NCBI GenBank assembly: GCA_017627975.1
Contig: JAGAFT010000005.1
Location: 1-19,067, forward strand
Source: Oscillospiraceae bacterium
GTDB taxonomy: Bacteria; Bacillota_A; Clostridia; Oscillospirales; Oscillospiraceae
DNA length: 19,067 nt
Direction: 5' to 3'
The position numbers and the translations under genes were made by a program. Under the pieces are notes generated by a model. It was not told where the DNA came from. It made no database searches and saw nothing but the letters and a program-made list of their open reading frames with translations. Shown here piece by piece: positions 1 through 7,450 of the stretch (its first letter is position 1; each line of letters opens with the position of its first letter).

Positions 1-149
1 AGAAAGTCGATGTACTCTTTCCCGTCCACATCCTTCAGGATTGCGCCGTGGGCGCTCTCGATGACCAGGGGATAGTAGGCGAGACGGGAACAGGGGGCGA
101 TCACGGCCTTGTCGCGGGCGACGATCGCGGAACTTCTTGTGCTGTCCAT
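1..149 (-). CDS. class III PLP-dependent aminotransferase, N-terminal fragment
   Basis: Only the first 49 codons are in the window; the gene runs off the left edge. The start is fixed by a GGAGGC ribosome binding site 5 bases before the ATG (plus-strand 154-159). The peptide begins MDSTRSSAIVARDKAV and then has the pattern YYPLVIESAHGAILKDVDG followed by KEYIDF. A PLVIE..G..l.DvdGkeYiDF block near residues 26-49 is typical of the N-terminus of class III (GabT/ornithine-type) aminotransferases, which move an amino group from an omega-amino acid to a 2-oxo acid using pyridoxal phosphate. Substrate cannot be told from this fragment; a 4-aminobutyrate-type enzyme is one option. It lies downstream of, and in the same direction as, the LysR-type regulator, which may control it; that is inference from position. 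Catalytic residues lie outside the window. Confidence 0.8.
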   Translation of the reverse strand, partial: MDSTRSSAIVARDKAVIAPCSRLAYYPLVIESAHGAILKDVDGKEYIDF

Positions 150-170
150 AAAAGCCTCCGTGTCTGACAG

Positions 171-200
171 ATGAATAGAAATGAACAAAAAATGAATAGG
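171..200. repeat. three helically phased ATGAAYA repeats before the aminotransferase
   Basis: On the plus strand ATGAATA, ATGAACA and ATGAATA begin at 171, 181 and 192, that is 10 and 11 bases apart, one DNA turn each. They lie 22 to 51 bases upstream of the aminotransferase start codon. Even spacing on one face of the helix suggests a protein-binding array, but the region is AT-rich and chance is possible. No good -35/-10 pair was found in 150-258. Confidence 0.3.
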
Positions 201-259
201 ATTAAATTACCACACTTTCGATCATCGCGGTCGTTCGCCTTTCCGCACGAATGATGACG

Positions 260-314
260 AAAAAACAGACGTCTCGTTTCGTGAACGGCATTGTTCGAAA
301 CAGCTGACGTCTGT
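260..314 (-). terminator. terminator-like stem-loop in the leader region of the aminotransferase
   Basis: ACAGACGTC (265-273) pairs with GACGTCTGT (306-314), with a second inner pairing GTTTCG/CGAAAC. Read on the minus strand the stem is followed by a run of T (plus-strand A at 260-264). It is the second terminator-like structure after the LysR gene and lies about 110 bases before the aminotransferase start, so it is either a back-up terminator or an attenuator-type element. Confidence 0.5.
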
Positions 315-328
315 CAGAAAAAATGCAT

Positions 329-358
329 AAAAAAAGAACCGGCCGACCCGGCCGGTTC
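329..358 (-). terminator. rho-independent terminator of the LysR-type gene
   Basis: A perfect 9-bp stem, GAACCGGCC (336-344) with GGCCGGTTC (350-358), and a 5-base loop is followed on the minus strand by seven T (plus-strand A at 329-335). It lies about 100 bases beyond the stop codon of the LysR-type gene. Confidence 0.8.
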
Positions 359-410
359 GAAAAAACCGATGGGAATGTGATGATACAGCGGGAATTCTCT
401 ACTGCGTAGC

Positions 411-445
411 GTACCTCTCCCCCACCGAAGGCGGGGGGAGAGGTA
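411..445. repeat. GC-rich palindromic hairpin, copy 1
   Basis: GTACCTCTCCCCC (411-423) pairs perfectly with GGGGGAGAGGTAC (433-445) around a 10-base loop containing CCGAAGGC. There is no T-run on either side, so it is not a standard terminator. It sits 15 bases after the LysR stop codon. A related hairpin with a CTCCCC..GCCG.AGGC..GGGGAG core lies at 1631-1663 on the other side of the same gene. Confidence 0.6.
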
Positions 446-459
446 CATTGTAGTTCGCT

Positions 460-1374
460 TCAGTCCACATGGGAGGCTTTTTCTGTGAGAATGTCAATAT
501 ATTCCTGCGCGAGCGGCGTCAGGGGCAGGGCTTTGTGCTTGATCCATCCGGTCCTGCACTTCGGATAGTCCCGGATGGGGAGAAAGCGGTAGTCGCTCTT
601 GGCATAGAAGCCGCGGTATATTTCGTCGTCCCGGGCGTCGATCATGATGGCGTCGGTCTCCGAGACCAGGCGCAGCGCGAGCCCCAGGTCGCTGACCACA
701 TAGCGCCCGCGGTAGCCGTCCTCGGAGAGGACCCGGTGCTCCCAGGCGTGGTCGGTGGGGGTGGCGTAGTTTTCCAGATGGGTAAAGCGGCTCAGCTCTT
801 GCAGCTCGATCTCGTCCCGGTCGAGATTGTAAAGCGGGTTGTTGGGTCCGACGATGGCGCCCAGCTGCCGCTCGGCCAGCTCGTGAAACTCCAGGTTCTC
901 GCTCTCGACCTTCCGCAGGGTCACGCTCTCGGTGTCCGAGAACAGGGTCAGGACCCCGACCTCGCTGATGCCCTCGCGCACCAGCTGGATCACGTTGTGC
1001 GCCGAGACCTCTTCGATGGAGGCGTCCAGATTCTCACTCATGTGCAGGCGCAGAAAGGCGGCGAAGGCGTCGTTGGCCATGGAACAGTACATGCTGGAGA
1101 TGTGCAGCTGGCCCCGCTGGGCCGCGGAAGAGACGCCCTGCAGAAACTGTACCCGGCTGCAGATCTCCCGCGCGTGCTGGTATACCGTGGAGCCGAAGGG
1201 CGTAAGACTGACCCCGTTGGAATGGCGGCTGAAGATCTGGCCGCCCAGCTCGGCTTCCAGATGCTTCATGGAAGTCGAGAGGGAAGACCGGGCCACGTAC
1301 ATCTCCCGGGCCGCGATGTTCATGCTTCCGCTTTCCACGATTTTGATCAACTGTTCCAACTGCTCAATTTTCAC
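460..1374 (-). CDS. LysR-type transcriptional regulator
   Basis: A 304-residue protein, the usual length for the family. Residues about 1-60 form the winged helix-turn-helix: MKIEQLEQLIKIVESGSMN, then AAREMYVARSSLSTSMKHLE and LGGQIFSR, which matches the LysR pattern of a scanning helix followed by recognition helix and the L..FxR turn. Residues about 90-295 are the effector-binding domain. Translation starts with GTG at 1374; the alignment to the LysR N-terminus requires it, and AAGGAG lies 12 bases upstream with a second purine patch (AGGAAG) closer in. LysR proteins bind as tetramers to T-N11-A sites near their targets and respond to small-molecule co-inducers. The candidate target is the aminotransferase downstream, since both are transcribed leftward and are separated by terminators; the effector is not predictable. 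Flanked by similar GC-rich hairpins. Confidence 0.92.
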   Translation of the reverse strand: MKIEQLEQLIKIVESGSMNIAAREMYVARSSLSTSMKHLEAELGGQIFSRHSNGVSLTPFGSTVYQHAREICSRVQFLQGVSSAAQRGQLHISSMYCSMANDAFAAFLRLHMSENLDASIEEVSAHNVIQLVREGISEVGVLTLFSDTESVTLRKVESENLEFHELAERQLGAIVGPNNPLYNLDRDEIELQELSRFTHLENYATPTDHAWEHRVLSEDGYRGRYVVSDLGLALRLVSETDAIMIDARDDEIYRGFYAKSDYRFLPIRDYPKCRTGWIKHKALPLTPLAQEYIDILTEKASHVD

Positions 1375-1630
1375 TGACTTCCTGGACTCCTTGGTATAAA
1401 ATGCAGATTACACTGATAATAATAACTGAATCGCACCTGAAGTGCGGAATCTTAACCGTTTTTTGATGCATATTATATCATATGAGTGTCCCGAGGGGTA
1501 TCACATTGAACAAGAGAGAATGTCGAAATTATTGAACAAAATATAACGTTTTTTTTGAACACAGGTCCTGAATCTCTGCTTTCTCAACGGATGCCCGTGA
1601 TTCCGACCTGTCGACCGGCCGGAATTGCAA
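1375..1630. other. AT-rich intergenic region upstream of the LysR-type gene
   Basis: No open reading frame here is convincing. On the minus strand TATAAT (plus-strand 1472-1477) could be the -10 of the LysR promoter, but no good -35 stands 16-18 bases away. A small hairpin, CGCAC/GTGCG (1432-1436 with 1442-1446), would lie in the 5' untranslated part of the LysR message. Otherwise I see nothing. Confidence 0.4.
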
Positions 1631-1663
1631 GCAACGCTCCCCGCCGCAGGCGGGGAGCGTTGC
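1631..1663. repeat. GC-rich palindromic hairpin, copy 2
   Basis: GCAACGCTCCCCGCC (1631-1645) pairs perfectly over 15 bp with GGCGGGGAGCGTTGC (1649-1663) around a 3-base loop. It lies 16 bases after the stop codon of the ABC permease and could serve as its 3' end structure, though no T-run follows on the minus strand. The core resembles the hairpin at 411-445. Confidence 0.65.
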
Positions 1664-1679
1664 TACAGAGAAGCTATTC

Positions 1680-4600
1680 TTATTCAACCGATTTGAGCGA
1701 TTCCGCCATGTTGATCTTCTCGAGTTTCCCTCTCATAAAGAGATTGGTCAGCAGGGCGAAGACCACCGTGATCACGAAGCTGAGCCCGTAGCTCAGGAGG
1801 GCGATGCGCACGTCGTAGGTCATATAGTCCAGCCGGATGCTCAGCATGACGAAGCGGTGCAGGAGCTTTCCAAGCCCGAGACCGAAGAGAGCGCCGAGGA
1901 AGGAGAGCATGAGGTTCTCATTCAAAATATACTGGGCGGTCTCATGCGGTGTAAAGCCCAGCACCTTCACGGTGGCGACCTCGCGGATGCGCTCCATGAT
2001 GTTGATGTTGGTTAAATTATATAAGGTAATAAACGCCAGCGCACCGGAACAGAAGACCAGCATCAGTACCAGCAGGTCGATACTCGCCATGGAATTCTCC
2101 AGCGTCTCGCGCTCGGTCTGGGTGAGGCTGACGTAATTGACGCCCTCGGCGCTGCGAAGCCGCGCAGCCCGGAGGCCGGCATCCTCCCCGTCCTTTACGC
2201 GGATCAGGGCGTAGTTGCGGGCTGTGTCCGAAAAGCCCTCCGGCGAGGCAAAGACCGCGTGCCCCACATAGTACTCGCACACGCCTGAGATGGTGACAGA
2301 ATGCTCCCGCCCGTCCGAGAGGCGCAGAACGGCGGCATCCCCCGCGCGCAGGCCCAGAGTCTCGGAGAGCTTTGCGGTGATCACGGCTTCGCCCTTTCCA
2401 GGCCAGGGGAGTTCATCCCGACTCTTCGTGTGCAGATTGAGCAGCGGTGTGATGGCATCCGCATCTGCAAGAATGAGGTCGGTGTCCTTCCCGACGCCAT
2501 CCGGGTTCAGGAGGCGGATCTCCTCCCGGTGGGCAAGGGCTGCGTGCTCCGCCCAGTCGGCCCAGAGCAGCTCGGGCTGTGGCCCGGTTTTGGCGGCGTC
2601 AAGGGTGACCACCACGTCGTAGAGAGAAATCTCGTCATACTGAAAGCCGCCGACCCCGGCGAGGGAGTCCTTGGCGCCGAAGCCCGCCACCATCAGCGCG
2701 GTGCAGCCGCCAATCCCCAGCAGCATCATGAACACGCGGCTGGGATAGCGGAAAGCGTTGCGAATGCTGACCTTGCTGAGGAAGGGGAGACGCCGCCAGA
2801 GCGGCCCGATGCGCTCCAGCAGGACGCGTTTGCCCACAGCGGGGGCCTTCGGACGGATAAGCTCAGCGGGCTTTTCCGCCAGGGCCGAGCGGCAGGCGAG
2901 CCAGGTGACAAAGAGACTCCCCGCCACCGAGACCAGCAGACAGGCGGTGAGCATCCAGGGGCTGAAATGGAAGAGCAGATCCTCGTACTGGTACATGATG
3001 TTGTAGGCATACCAGACGATATACGGCAGACCGATGGCCCCGACAAAGAAGCCAAGCAGGCAGCCAAGCAGGGCGGAGAGCCCGGCGTAGAGCAGGTACT
3101 TGGCCATGATGACCGAAGAAGAATAGCCCATGGCCTTGAGGGTGCCGATCTGGGTGCGCTCTTCGTTCACCATCCTCGTCATGGTGGTGATGCAGACCAG
3201 TGCCGCCACCAGCACAAAGAACACCGGGAACACCACCGCGACGCCGTCGACAATGGCACTGTCGTTTTCAAAGGTCACATAGCCGGGATTGGACGTGCGG
3301 TCCAGGGTGAAGAGCTCCGGCCGGATCGAGTCCTCCAGTTCCGCTTCTCCCTCGGCCAGCTCCTTTTCCGCGTCCTCCAGTTTTTGTCTGGCCTCGGCCA
3401 GCTCGCGGTCGGCCTTTTCCTTCCCCAGGTCGTACTCATATCTGCCCGCAGCCAGCTGCTGCTCTGCCTCTTCGAGCTGCCGACGGCTGTTCTGGAGGGT
3501 GGAATGGGTCATGTCCAGCTCCATCTTTCTTGTGGTGTAGGCCAGCCCGTTTTCTACAAGATCAAGACTCTGATCGATGGTGCTCCCAATGCTGTCGATG
3601 TCCAGCTGACCTGTCAATCCGCCAAGCGAATCCGTCAAGCCGTTTAGTCCCTCGATCAGGCCGGGGAGGTCGTTGAGCGACGGATTTTCCGGCAGGCTCT
3701 CGAATGCGCCGGTGAGGGCCTCGGTCGCTGCCTCGTACTGCTGAATATCGCTGTAGGAATAGCTCTCGTAAAAGTCGCGGTAGTCCGCGGCAAGCTGGGC
3801 CTCGTTTTTCACCAGCTCCGCCCAGCCGGCGTCGAGAGTGTCCTGGGCCGCCCGAAGCTTCTGTTCGCCCTCGGCCAGCTCCTGGGCCGCCTGCTGCAGT
3901 CCGAGGCGGTATTCGGACCAGCCGTCGTTCAGCTCCTTCCGGGCGCGGAGCAATTCCTCGCTGTTCTCCCGCCGAAGCTGATCAGCGCGGAGCAGACCCC
4001 GTCGATTCAGCAGCGTCTCAACAGAGGGGCGCAGATGGCGCAGGGCATCCGTATATTCCTCCGAATAGATTTCCCCCGGGAGGTCCAGCCACAGCAGCAG
4101 CTCGTGGTATACCTCGTCCGTGAAGGCTGCGGCGGGCAGCAGAACAAAACCGGCGGGCTTGCCGGAACCGAGCTCGCTACTGCCGCGGTCGAGGGAGATG
4201 TAGCGCGGACTGCGGGCGATGCCGACGAGGGTAAAGTCCCGCTGCGCGAAGTGCTCCAGGGTGTCTTCACTGTTGGCGTCCGTCAGGACGATGTGCTGCC
4301 CCAGGTCTTCGGACCGGAAGACGGAGGAATCTCCGAGGCACTCGTCGCGGTTCTCCGGCATGCGGCCCAGCAGCAGCTCCGGCACGGCAACCTCTTGTGT
4401 CAGGGTCTGAAAGTGCCAGACCTCCTCGTCACTGTCCCCAAAGCACGCATAGGCGTCGGCGAAGCAGGCCCCCTCCGCCGCATCCACGCCCGGAAGCTGC
4501 CGGAAGGCGGCGGGATCGGACTTCATGAGGCCGAGACTGCTCATGAGCTGAAGATCGTACATCCTCTGTCGGCGCATATAGTCGTCCGCGGAGCGCAGCA

Positions 4601-4730
4601 TGTCCGGCTGGGAGCTCTTGAGCCCGGCGTAGAAGCCCACGCCCAGCGCCACAATGGCGAGGATCGCGAGGAAGCGGCCCAGCGTCGCGCGGATGCTCCG
4701 CAGGAGCATTTTCCGGGTTTCGGTGTTCAT
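1680..4730 (-). CDS. ABC transporter permease, FtsX/MacB type, with long coiled-coil extracellular domain
   Basis: A 1016-residue membrane protein. A first membrane segment lies at about 17-36. A large outside domain follows (37-490), with Ala/Glu/Leu-rich coiled coils at about 255-315 and 400-470. The first FtsX domain spans about 496-615 with three membrane segments and the cytoplasmic motif EERTQIGTLKAMGYS. A further membrane segment lies near 666-684, then a second outside domain, then the second FtsX domain at about 883-998 with MERIREVATVKVLGF. This double-FtsX layout is that of MacB/YknZ-like mechanotransmission exporters and of Firmicute peptide-resistance permeases, which do not use a pore for uptake but push substrates or signals across. 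The start codon is 4 bases after the ATPase stop, with GGTGAG as its binding site, so the two are one operon. Substrate is unknown. No two-component genes lie nearby. Confidence 0.92.
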   Translation of the reverse strand: MNTETRKMLLRSIRATLGRFLAILAIVALGVGFYAGLKSSQPDMLRSADDYMRRQRMYDLQLMSSLGLMKSDPAAFRQLPGVDAAEGACFADAYACFGDSDEEVWHFQTLTQEVAVPELLLGRMPENRDECLGDSSVFRSEDLGQHIVLTDANSEDTLEHFAQRDFTLVGIARSPRYISLDRGSSELGSGKPAGFVLLPAAAFTDEVYHELLLWLDLPGEIYSEEYTDALRHLRPSVETLLNRRGLLRADQLRRENSEELLRARKELNDGWSEYRLGLQQAAQELAEGEQKLRAAQDTLDAGWAELVKNEAQLAADYRDFYESYSYSDIQQYEAATEALTGAFESLPENPSLNDLPGLIEGLNGLTDSLGGLTGQLDIDSIGSTIDQSLDLVENGLAYTTRKMELDMTHSTLQNSRRQLEEAEQQLAAGRYEYDLGKEKADRELAEARQKLEDAEKELAEGEAELEDSIRPELFTLDRTSNPGYVTFENDSAIVDGVAVVFPVFFVLVAALVCITTMTRMVNEERTQIGTLKAMGYSSSVIMAKYLLYAGLSALLGCLLGFFVGAIGLPYIVWYAYNIMYQYEDLLFHFSPWMLTACLLVSVAGSLFVTWLACRSALAEKPAELIRPKAPAVGKRVLLERIGPLWRRLPFLSKVSIRNAFRYPSRVFMMLLGIGGCTALMVAGFGAKDSLAGVGGFQYDEISLYDVVVTLDAAKTGPQPELLWADWAEHAALAHREEIRLLNPDGVGKDTDLILADADAITPLLNLHTKSRDELPWPGKGEAVITAKLSETLGLRAGDAAVLRLSDGREHSVTISGVCEYYVGHAVFASPEGFSDTARNYALIRVKDGEDAGLRAARLRSAEGVNYVSLTQTERETLENSMASIDLLVLMLVFCSGALAFITLYNLTNINIMERIREVATVKVLGFTPHETAQYILNENLMLSFLGALFGLGLGKLLHRFVMLSIRLDYMTYDVRIALLSYGLSFVITVVFALLTNLFMRGKLEKINMAESLKSVE

Positions 4731-4734
4731 GCGC

Positions 4735-5442
4735 TCACCATTCGATCTCTTCGATGGGGGTCGCGTGGGGATTCACGCTGACGGACTGGACGGTGCCGCT
4801 CTTGACGCGGATGACGCGATCCGCCATATCGCAGAGGGCCTTGTTGTGAGTGATGATGATGACGGTCATGCCCTGCTGCCGGCTGGTGTCCTGCAGCAGT
4901 TTGAGGATCGCCTTGCCGGTGTGATAGTCCAGTGCGCCGGTGGGCTCGTCGCAGAGGAGGAGCTTCGGATTCTTCGCCAGAGCCCGGGCGATGGCGACAC
5001 GCTGCTGTTCCCCGCCTGAGAGCTGGGCGGGGAAGTTCTTCTCGCGGTCCTTCAAACCGACCTGCTCCAGCACCTTCCGGGCGTTCAGAGCCCGGGGGGA
5101 AAGCTTTGCCGCGATCTCGATGTTCTCCAGGGCGGTAAGATTGGGGATCAGGTTATAAAACTGGAAGACAAAGCCCACGTCGTGCCGCCGGTAAGAGGTG
5201 AGCTGCGCCTTGCTGAGGGAAGAAATCTCCTTCCCGTCGACGGTCACGCTTCCGTCGGTGAGGCTGTCCATCCCGCCGAGAATGTTCAGAAGGGTGGTTT
5301 TCCCGGCGCCGGATTCCCCGACGATCACGCAGATCTCGCCCCGCTCGATCACAAAACTTGCATCGTGCAGTGCCGTCACGGCCACTTCCCCCGCCTGATA
5401 GACCTTCCGGACCCGGTCAAACCGAATGAATCCCTGTGCCAT
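4735..5442 (-). CDS. ABC transporter ATP-binding protein, MacB/LolD-like
   Basis: A 235-residue nucleotide-binding subunit that should dimerise and drive the adjacent permease. Visible motifs: Walker [10 protein letters not shown] (42-50), Q-loop [10 protein letters not shown] (91-100), signature [15 protein letters not shown] (141-155), Walker [13 protein letters not shown] (161-172) and the H-loop histidine at about 199 (IITHN). The phrase CDEPTGALD and the [16 protein letters not shown] segment are characteristic of the MacB/LolD/FtsE branch that pairs with FtsX-type permeases. The ATG at 5442 is preceded by GGAGGAG with about 9 bases spacing. First gene of a two-gene operon; its promoter is at 5473-5501. 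Confidence 0.95.
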   Translation of the reverse strand: MAQGFIRFDRVRKVYQAGEVAVTALHDASFVIERGEICVIVGESGAGKTTLLNILGGMDSLTDGSVTVDGKEISSLSKAQLTSYRRHDVGFVFQFYNLIPNLTALENIEIAAKLSPRALNARKVLEQVGLKDREKNFPAQLSGGEQQRVAIARALAKNPKLLLCDEPTGALDYHTGKAILKLLQDTSRQQGMTVIIITHNKALCDMADRVIRVKSGTVQSVSVNPHATPIEEIEW

Positions 5443-5472
5443 GGAAACATCTCCTCCGTTCTTTATGAGATC

Positions 5473-5501
5473 ATAGTAACATACAAAAGCGTGTTTGCCA
5501 A
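5473..5501 (-). promoter_or_regulatory. sigma-A promoter of the ABC operon
   Basis: Minus-strand TTGGCA (5496-5501) and TACTAT (5473-5478) are separated by exactly 17 bases. The start of transcription would lie about 25 bases before the ribosome binding site of the ATPase gene. Confidence 0.7.
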
Positions 5502-5574
5502 GAACGGGAGTATGATCCGGTGTCCCCGGAAGAAATCGCGGAAGAAGATTCCTTCCGGCATGACAGGAGCGTGT

Positions 5575-5610
5575 GAAAACAGAAGAAGCACCTCTGAAAT
5601 GAGGTGCTTC
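5575..5610 (-). terminator. terminator of the HU gene
   Basis: GAAGCACCTC (5585-5594) and GAGGTGCTTC (5601-5610) form a perfect 10-bp stem with a 6-base loop, followed on the minus strand by the T-rich tract TTCTGTTTTC. It lies 70 bases after the HU stop codon. Confidence 0.75.
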
Positions 5611-5679
5611 CCCTGAAGATCGGTAACACAGCCAGGATGCTGTGTATGAATGCTAATGATCAAGTGGCGCAGAACAGGC

Positions 5680-5952
5680 TCAGTTTACTTTCTCCTTGAA
5701 CGCTTTTCCTGCCTTGAAGATGGGCGTGTTGCTTGCCGCGATCTTAATCTGTTTGCCGTTGGCGGGATTCCTGCCTACACGCGCATCGCGATGGCGGCAG
5801 GTGAAGGTTCCAAAGCCGATCAGCGTGACCGGCTCACGGGCGGCGAGAGAATCCGTGATGGAGGTGAGAACGGAATCGACTGCGGCAGCGGCGGCTTTCT
5901 GGCTGAGTCCGTTTTCAGCGGCGACTTTCTTGATCAGTTCAGTTTTGTTCAT
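5680..5952 (-). CDS. hup: HU-family DNA-binding protein
   Basis: A 90-residue histone-like protein, the standard HU length. It begins MNKTELIKKVAAENGLSQK (helical dimerisation part), has the beta-strand block VTLIGFGTFTCRHRDARVG, the DNA-intercalating arm with the invariant GRNP at 60-63 (proline at 63), and ends with IFKAGKAFKEKVN, all as in bacterial HU. HU dimers bend DNA non-specifically and compact the nucleoid. The start is set by AAGGAG 9 bases before the ATG. It is a single-gene unit with its own promoter and terminator. An IS3-family element is inserted about 40 bases upstream of the -35 box, leaving the core promoter intact. Confidence 0.97.
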   Translation of the reverse strand: MNKTELIKKVAAENGLSQKAAAAAVDSVLTSITDSLAAREPVTLIGFGTFTCRHRDARVGRNPANGKQIKIAASNTPIFKAGKAFKEKVN

Positions 5953-6014
5953 AACGTCAAACTCCTTTTCCCACAGAAATGTGGTTATTTTTGTCAGGGG
6001 GATTTCTGGAAAAG

Positions 6015-6043
6015 ATTATAGCAAAACTACGGTTGGATGGCAA
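6015..6043 (-). promoter_or_regulatory. sigma-A promoter of hup
   Basis: Minus-strand TTGCCA (6038-6043) and a perfect TATAAT (6015-6020) are 17 bases apart. The upstream side carries A/T tracts; the IS target duplication begins at 6084, so anything farther upstream has been displaced by the insertion. Confidence 0.85.
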
Positions 6044-6083
6044 TATCTTAATGAAAAAACCTGCTGAGATACGGTGATGATTG

Positions 6084-6088
6084 AAGTG
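6084..6088 (+). repeat. target-site duplication, left copy
   Basis: AAGTG directly abuts the left inverted repeat and recurs at 7703-7707 directly outside the right one. A 5-bp duplication is within the range known for IS3-family elements. Confidence 0.75.
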
Positions 6089-6203
6089 GTAAACTAAAAC
6101 TGGACACAGAGGGGGTAGAAATTGGACGCCGCTTATAGTATTCTGTGCACGGGAACATAAGCAGTGGACAACTCACCTCACACTGTAGACAGGAGGTTAC
6201 CAC

Positions 6204-6572
6204 ATGAAGTACACAAAAGAACAACGACTGGACATCGGTAAACGCATCTATGACGGTGAACTCAGTCGCTATGAGGCCGCAGAAGAGTATGGGATCAGTG
6301 ACCAGACCGCCCGGGACTATATGCGCCTATACCGAGATACCAACAACTTGCCACCAAAATATGTGCGACAGCATACATATGGGATTGCTAAGTCAAAATC
6401 CACGCCTGCCCCTGAAGGGATAGAGGACTACGAATCCATGACAAAAGAGGAGCTTATTGATGCTCTTATCATGGCTCGAATCAATGAAGCACGCCTAAAA
6501 AAAGGCTATATGGTGGAAGGAGTTGGTGCAGAGAAGAAGGTCATTCGGTTCGTCAAGAAGAATACCAAGTAA
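6204..6572 (+). CDS. IS3-family transposase OrfA (DNA-binding subunit)
   Basis: A 122-residue protein. Residues about 1-50 (MKYTKEQRLDIGKRIYDGE, then SRYEAAEEYGISDQTARDYM) are a helix-turn-helix of the type used by IS3 OrfA to bind the terminal repeats. The C-terminal part (SMTKEELIDALIMARINEAR) is a leucine-patterned helix expected to mediate oligomerisation. AGGAGG stands 7 bases before the ATG. The frame passes through a run of seven A (6497-6503), positioned as A-AAA-AAA in the OrfA frame; slipping back one base there would fuse it to OrfB. Alone, OrfA normally acts as a regulator of transposition. Confidence 0.92.
   Translation: MKYTKEQRLDIGKRIYDGELSRYEAAEEYGISDQTARDYMRLYRDTNNLPPKYVRQHTYGIAKSKSTPAPEGIEDYESMTKEELIDALIMARINEARLKKGYMVEGVGAEKKVIRFVKKNTK
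6497..6504 (+). other. probable programmed -1 frameshift site
   Basis: Seven A followed by G; the zero-frame codons are CTA AAA AAA GGC, so the heptamer A-AAA-AAA fits the X-XXY-YYZ rule. After a -1 slip the new frame is open (RLYGGRSWCREEGHSVRQEE then YQVIMELSGDFP) and runs into OrfB, giving a product of 408 residues. The joined peptide restores the usual IS3 OrfB N-terminal pattern (EEYQVI...FPVKLLCEKIG). Confidence 0.7.
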
Positions 6573-6574
6573 TC

Positions 6575-7429
6575 ATGGAGCTTTCCGGAGACTTCCCGGT
6601 AAAACTGCTATGTGAGAAGATCGGCATACAACGAAGCAGTTTCTATAACTGGAAGCACAGTGTATCTGACCCACCGGAGCGGACGAGGAACTTGGTCAAA
6701 AATATTGTGCTGTTCCAGACGTATCATGAGAAATATCCTTCTCATGGCTATCGCTGGCTGAACGCCAAGATCAAGCTGGATAAAGGTCTGGTGTTTTCAG
6801 ATCCCTATGCTCATAAGTGCTGCAAGATTGCCGGGATCAAAAGTGTATCCAAGCATTATAAATATAAGAAGCAAGGTGATCCGTTTAAGACCTATCCAAA
6901 TCTACTGCTGTCAGGCCTCAACATTGACGGTCCTATGCAGTGTGTTGTAAGCGACATGACTGCTTTCTACGTGAAGGGATCCTATTACGAACTGACACTG
7001 TATATGGATCTGTGGAATGACGAGCTGATAGCACATTCTCTTTCAGCCAAGCGTGGAGATCGTATGACCTACATAAACGGCCTGCAGGACGTGATCGAGT
7101 TCAAGAAGCAGTTCCCTGATCAGGAACTCATTCTCCATTCTGACCAGGGTTCTGTCTATGCCTTCAAGAGCTACAATGAGCTTCTCCCCATGTATAACAT
7201 TACAAGATCCATGTCCAGAGCCGGTACGCCTACTGACAATGCTGCCATGGAGTCCATTAACGGCTGGGTGAAGACAGAACTGTTTACCGACTTTCATATT
7301 ACGTCCAATGACGATGTATCCACACAGGTGAACGAATATATTCGTTTCTTCAATGAAGAACGTCCCGCCTATACTCTTGGTTATCTGACTCCAAAACAGT
7401 ACCGGGAACGGTTTGCCCAGAAGCATTAA
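6575..7429 (+). CDS. IS3-family transposase OrfB (DDE integrase core)
   Basis: The 284 residues from the first ATG contain the IS3 N-terminal helical region (PVKLLCEKIGIQRSSFYNW), the HTH_21-like segment (YPSHGYRWLNAKI) and the retroviral-integrase-type core. Catalytic acidic residues are D127 (CVVSDMTAFY), D190 (LILHSDQGSVY) and E226 (NAAMESINGWVK), with exactly 35 residues between the second D and the E. The C-terminus has the usual YIRFFNEERPAYTLGYLTPK. There is no ribosome binding site before the ATG at 6575, and the reading frame is open back to the A7 run at 6497-6503, so the working product is most likely the OrfAB fusion. The enzyme cuts and joins the IS ends. Confidence 0.93.
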   Translation: MELSGDFPVKLLCEKIGIQRSSFYNWKHSVSDPPERTRNLVKNIVLFQTYHEKYPSHGYRWLNAKIKLDKGLVFSDPYAHKCCKIAGIKSVSKHYKYKKQGDPFKTYPNLLLSGLNIDGPMQCVVSDMTAFYVKGSYYELTLYMDLWNDELIAHSLSAKRGDRMTYINGLQDVIEFKKQFPDQELILHSDQGSVYAFKSYNELLPMYNITRSMSRAGTPTDNAAMESINGWVKTELFTDFHITSNDDVSTQVNEYIRFFNEERPAYTLGYLTPKQYRERFAQKH

Positions 7430-7450
7430 TGGGTGTTCTTAGATCTGGAG

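Noticed and set aside
469..1377. Long plus-strand reading frame opposite the LysR-type gene
   Set aside because: It mirrors the regulator's codons, has no ribosome binding site and gives a Gly/Val/Ala-rich sequence with no family features.
2301..3647. 448-codon plus-strand frame opposite the ABC permease
   Set aside because: Antisense shadow of a GC-rich gene; no start signal, and the permease frame has clear FtsX motifs.
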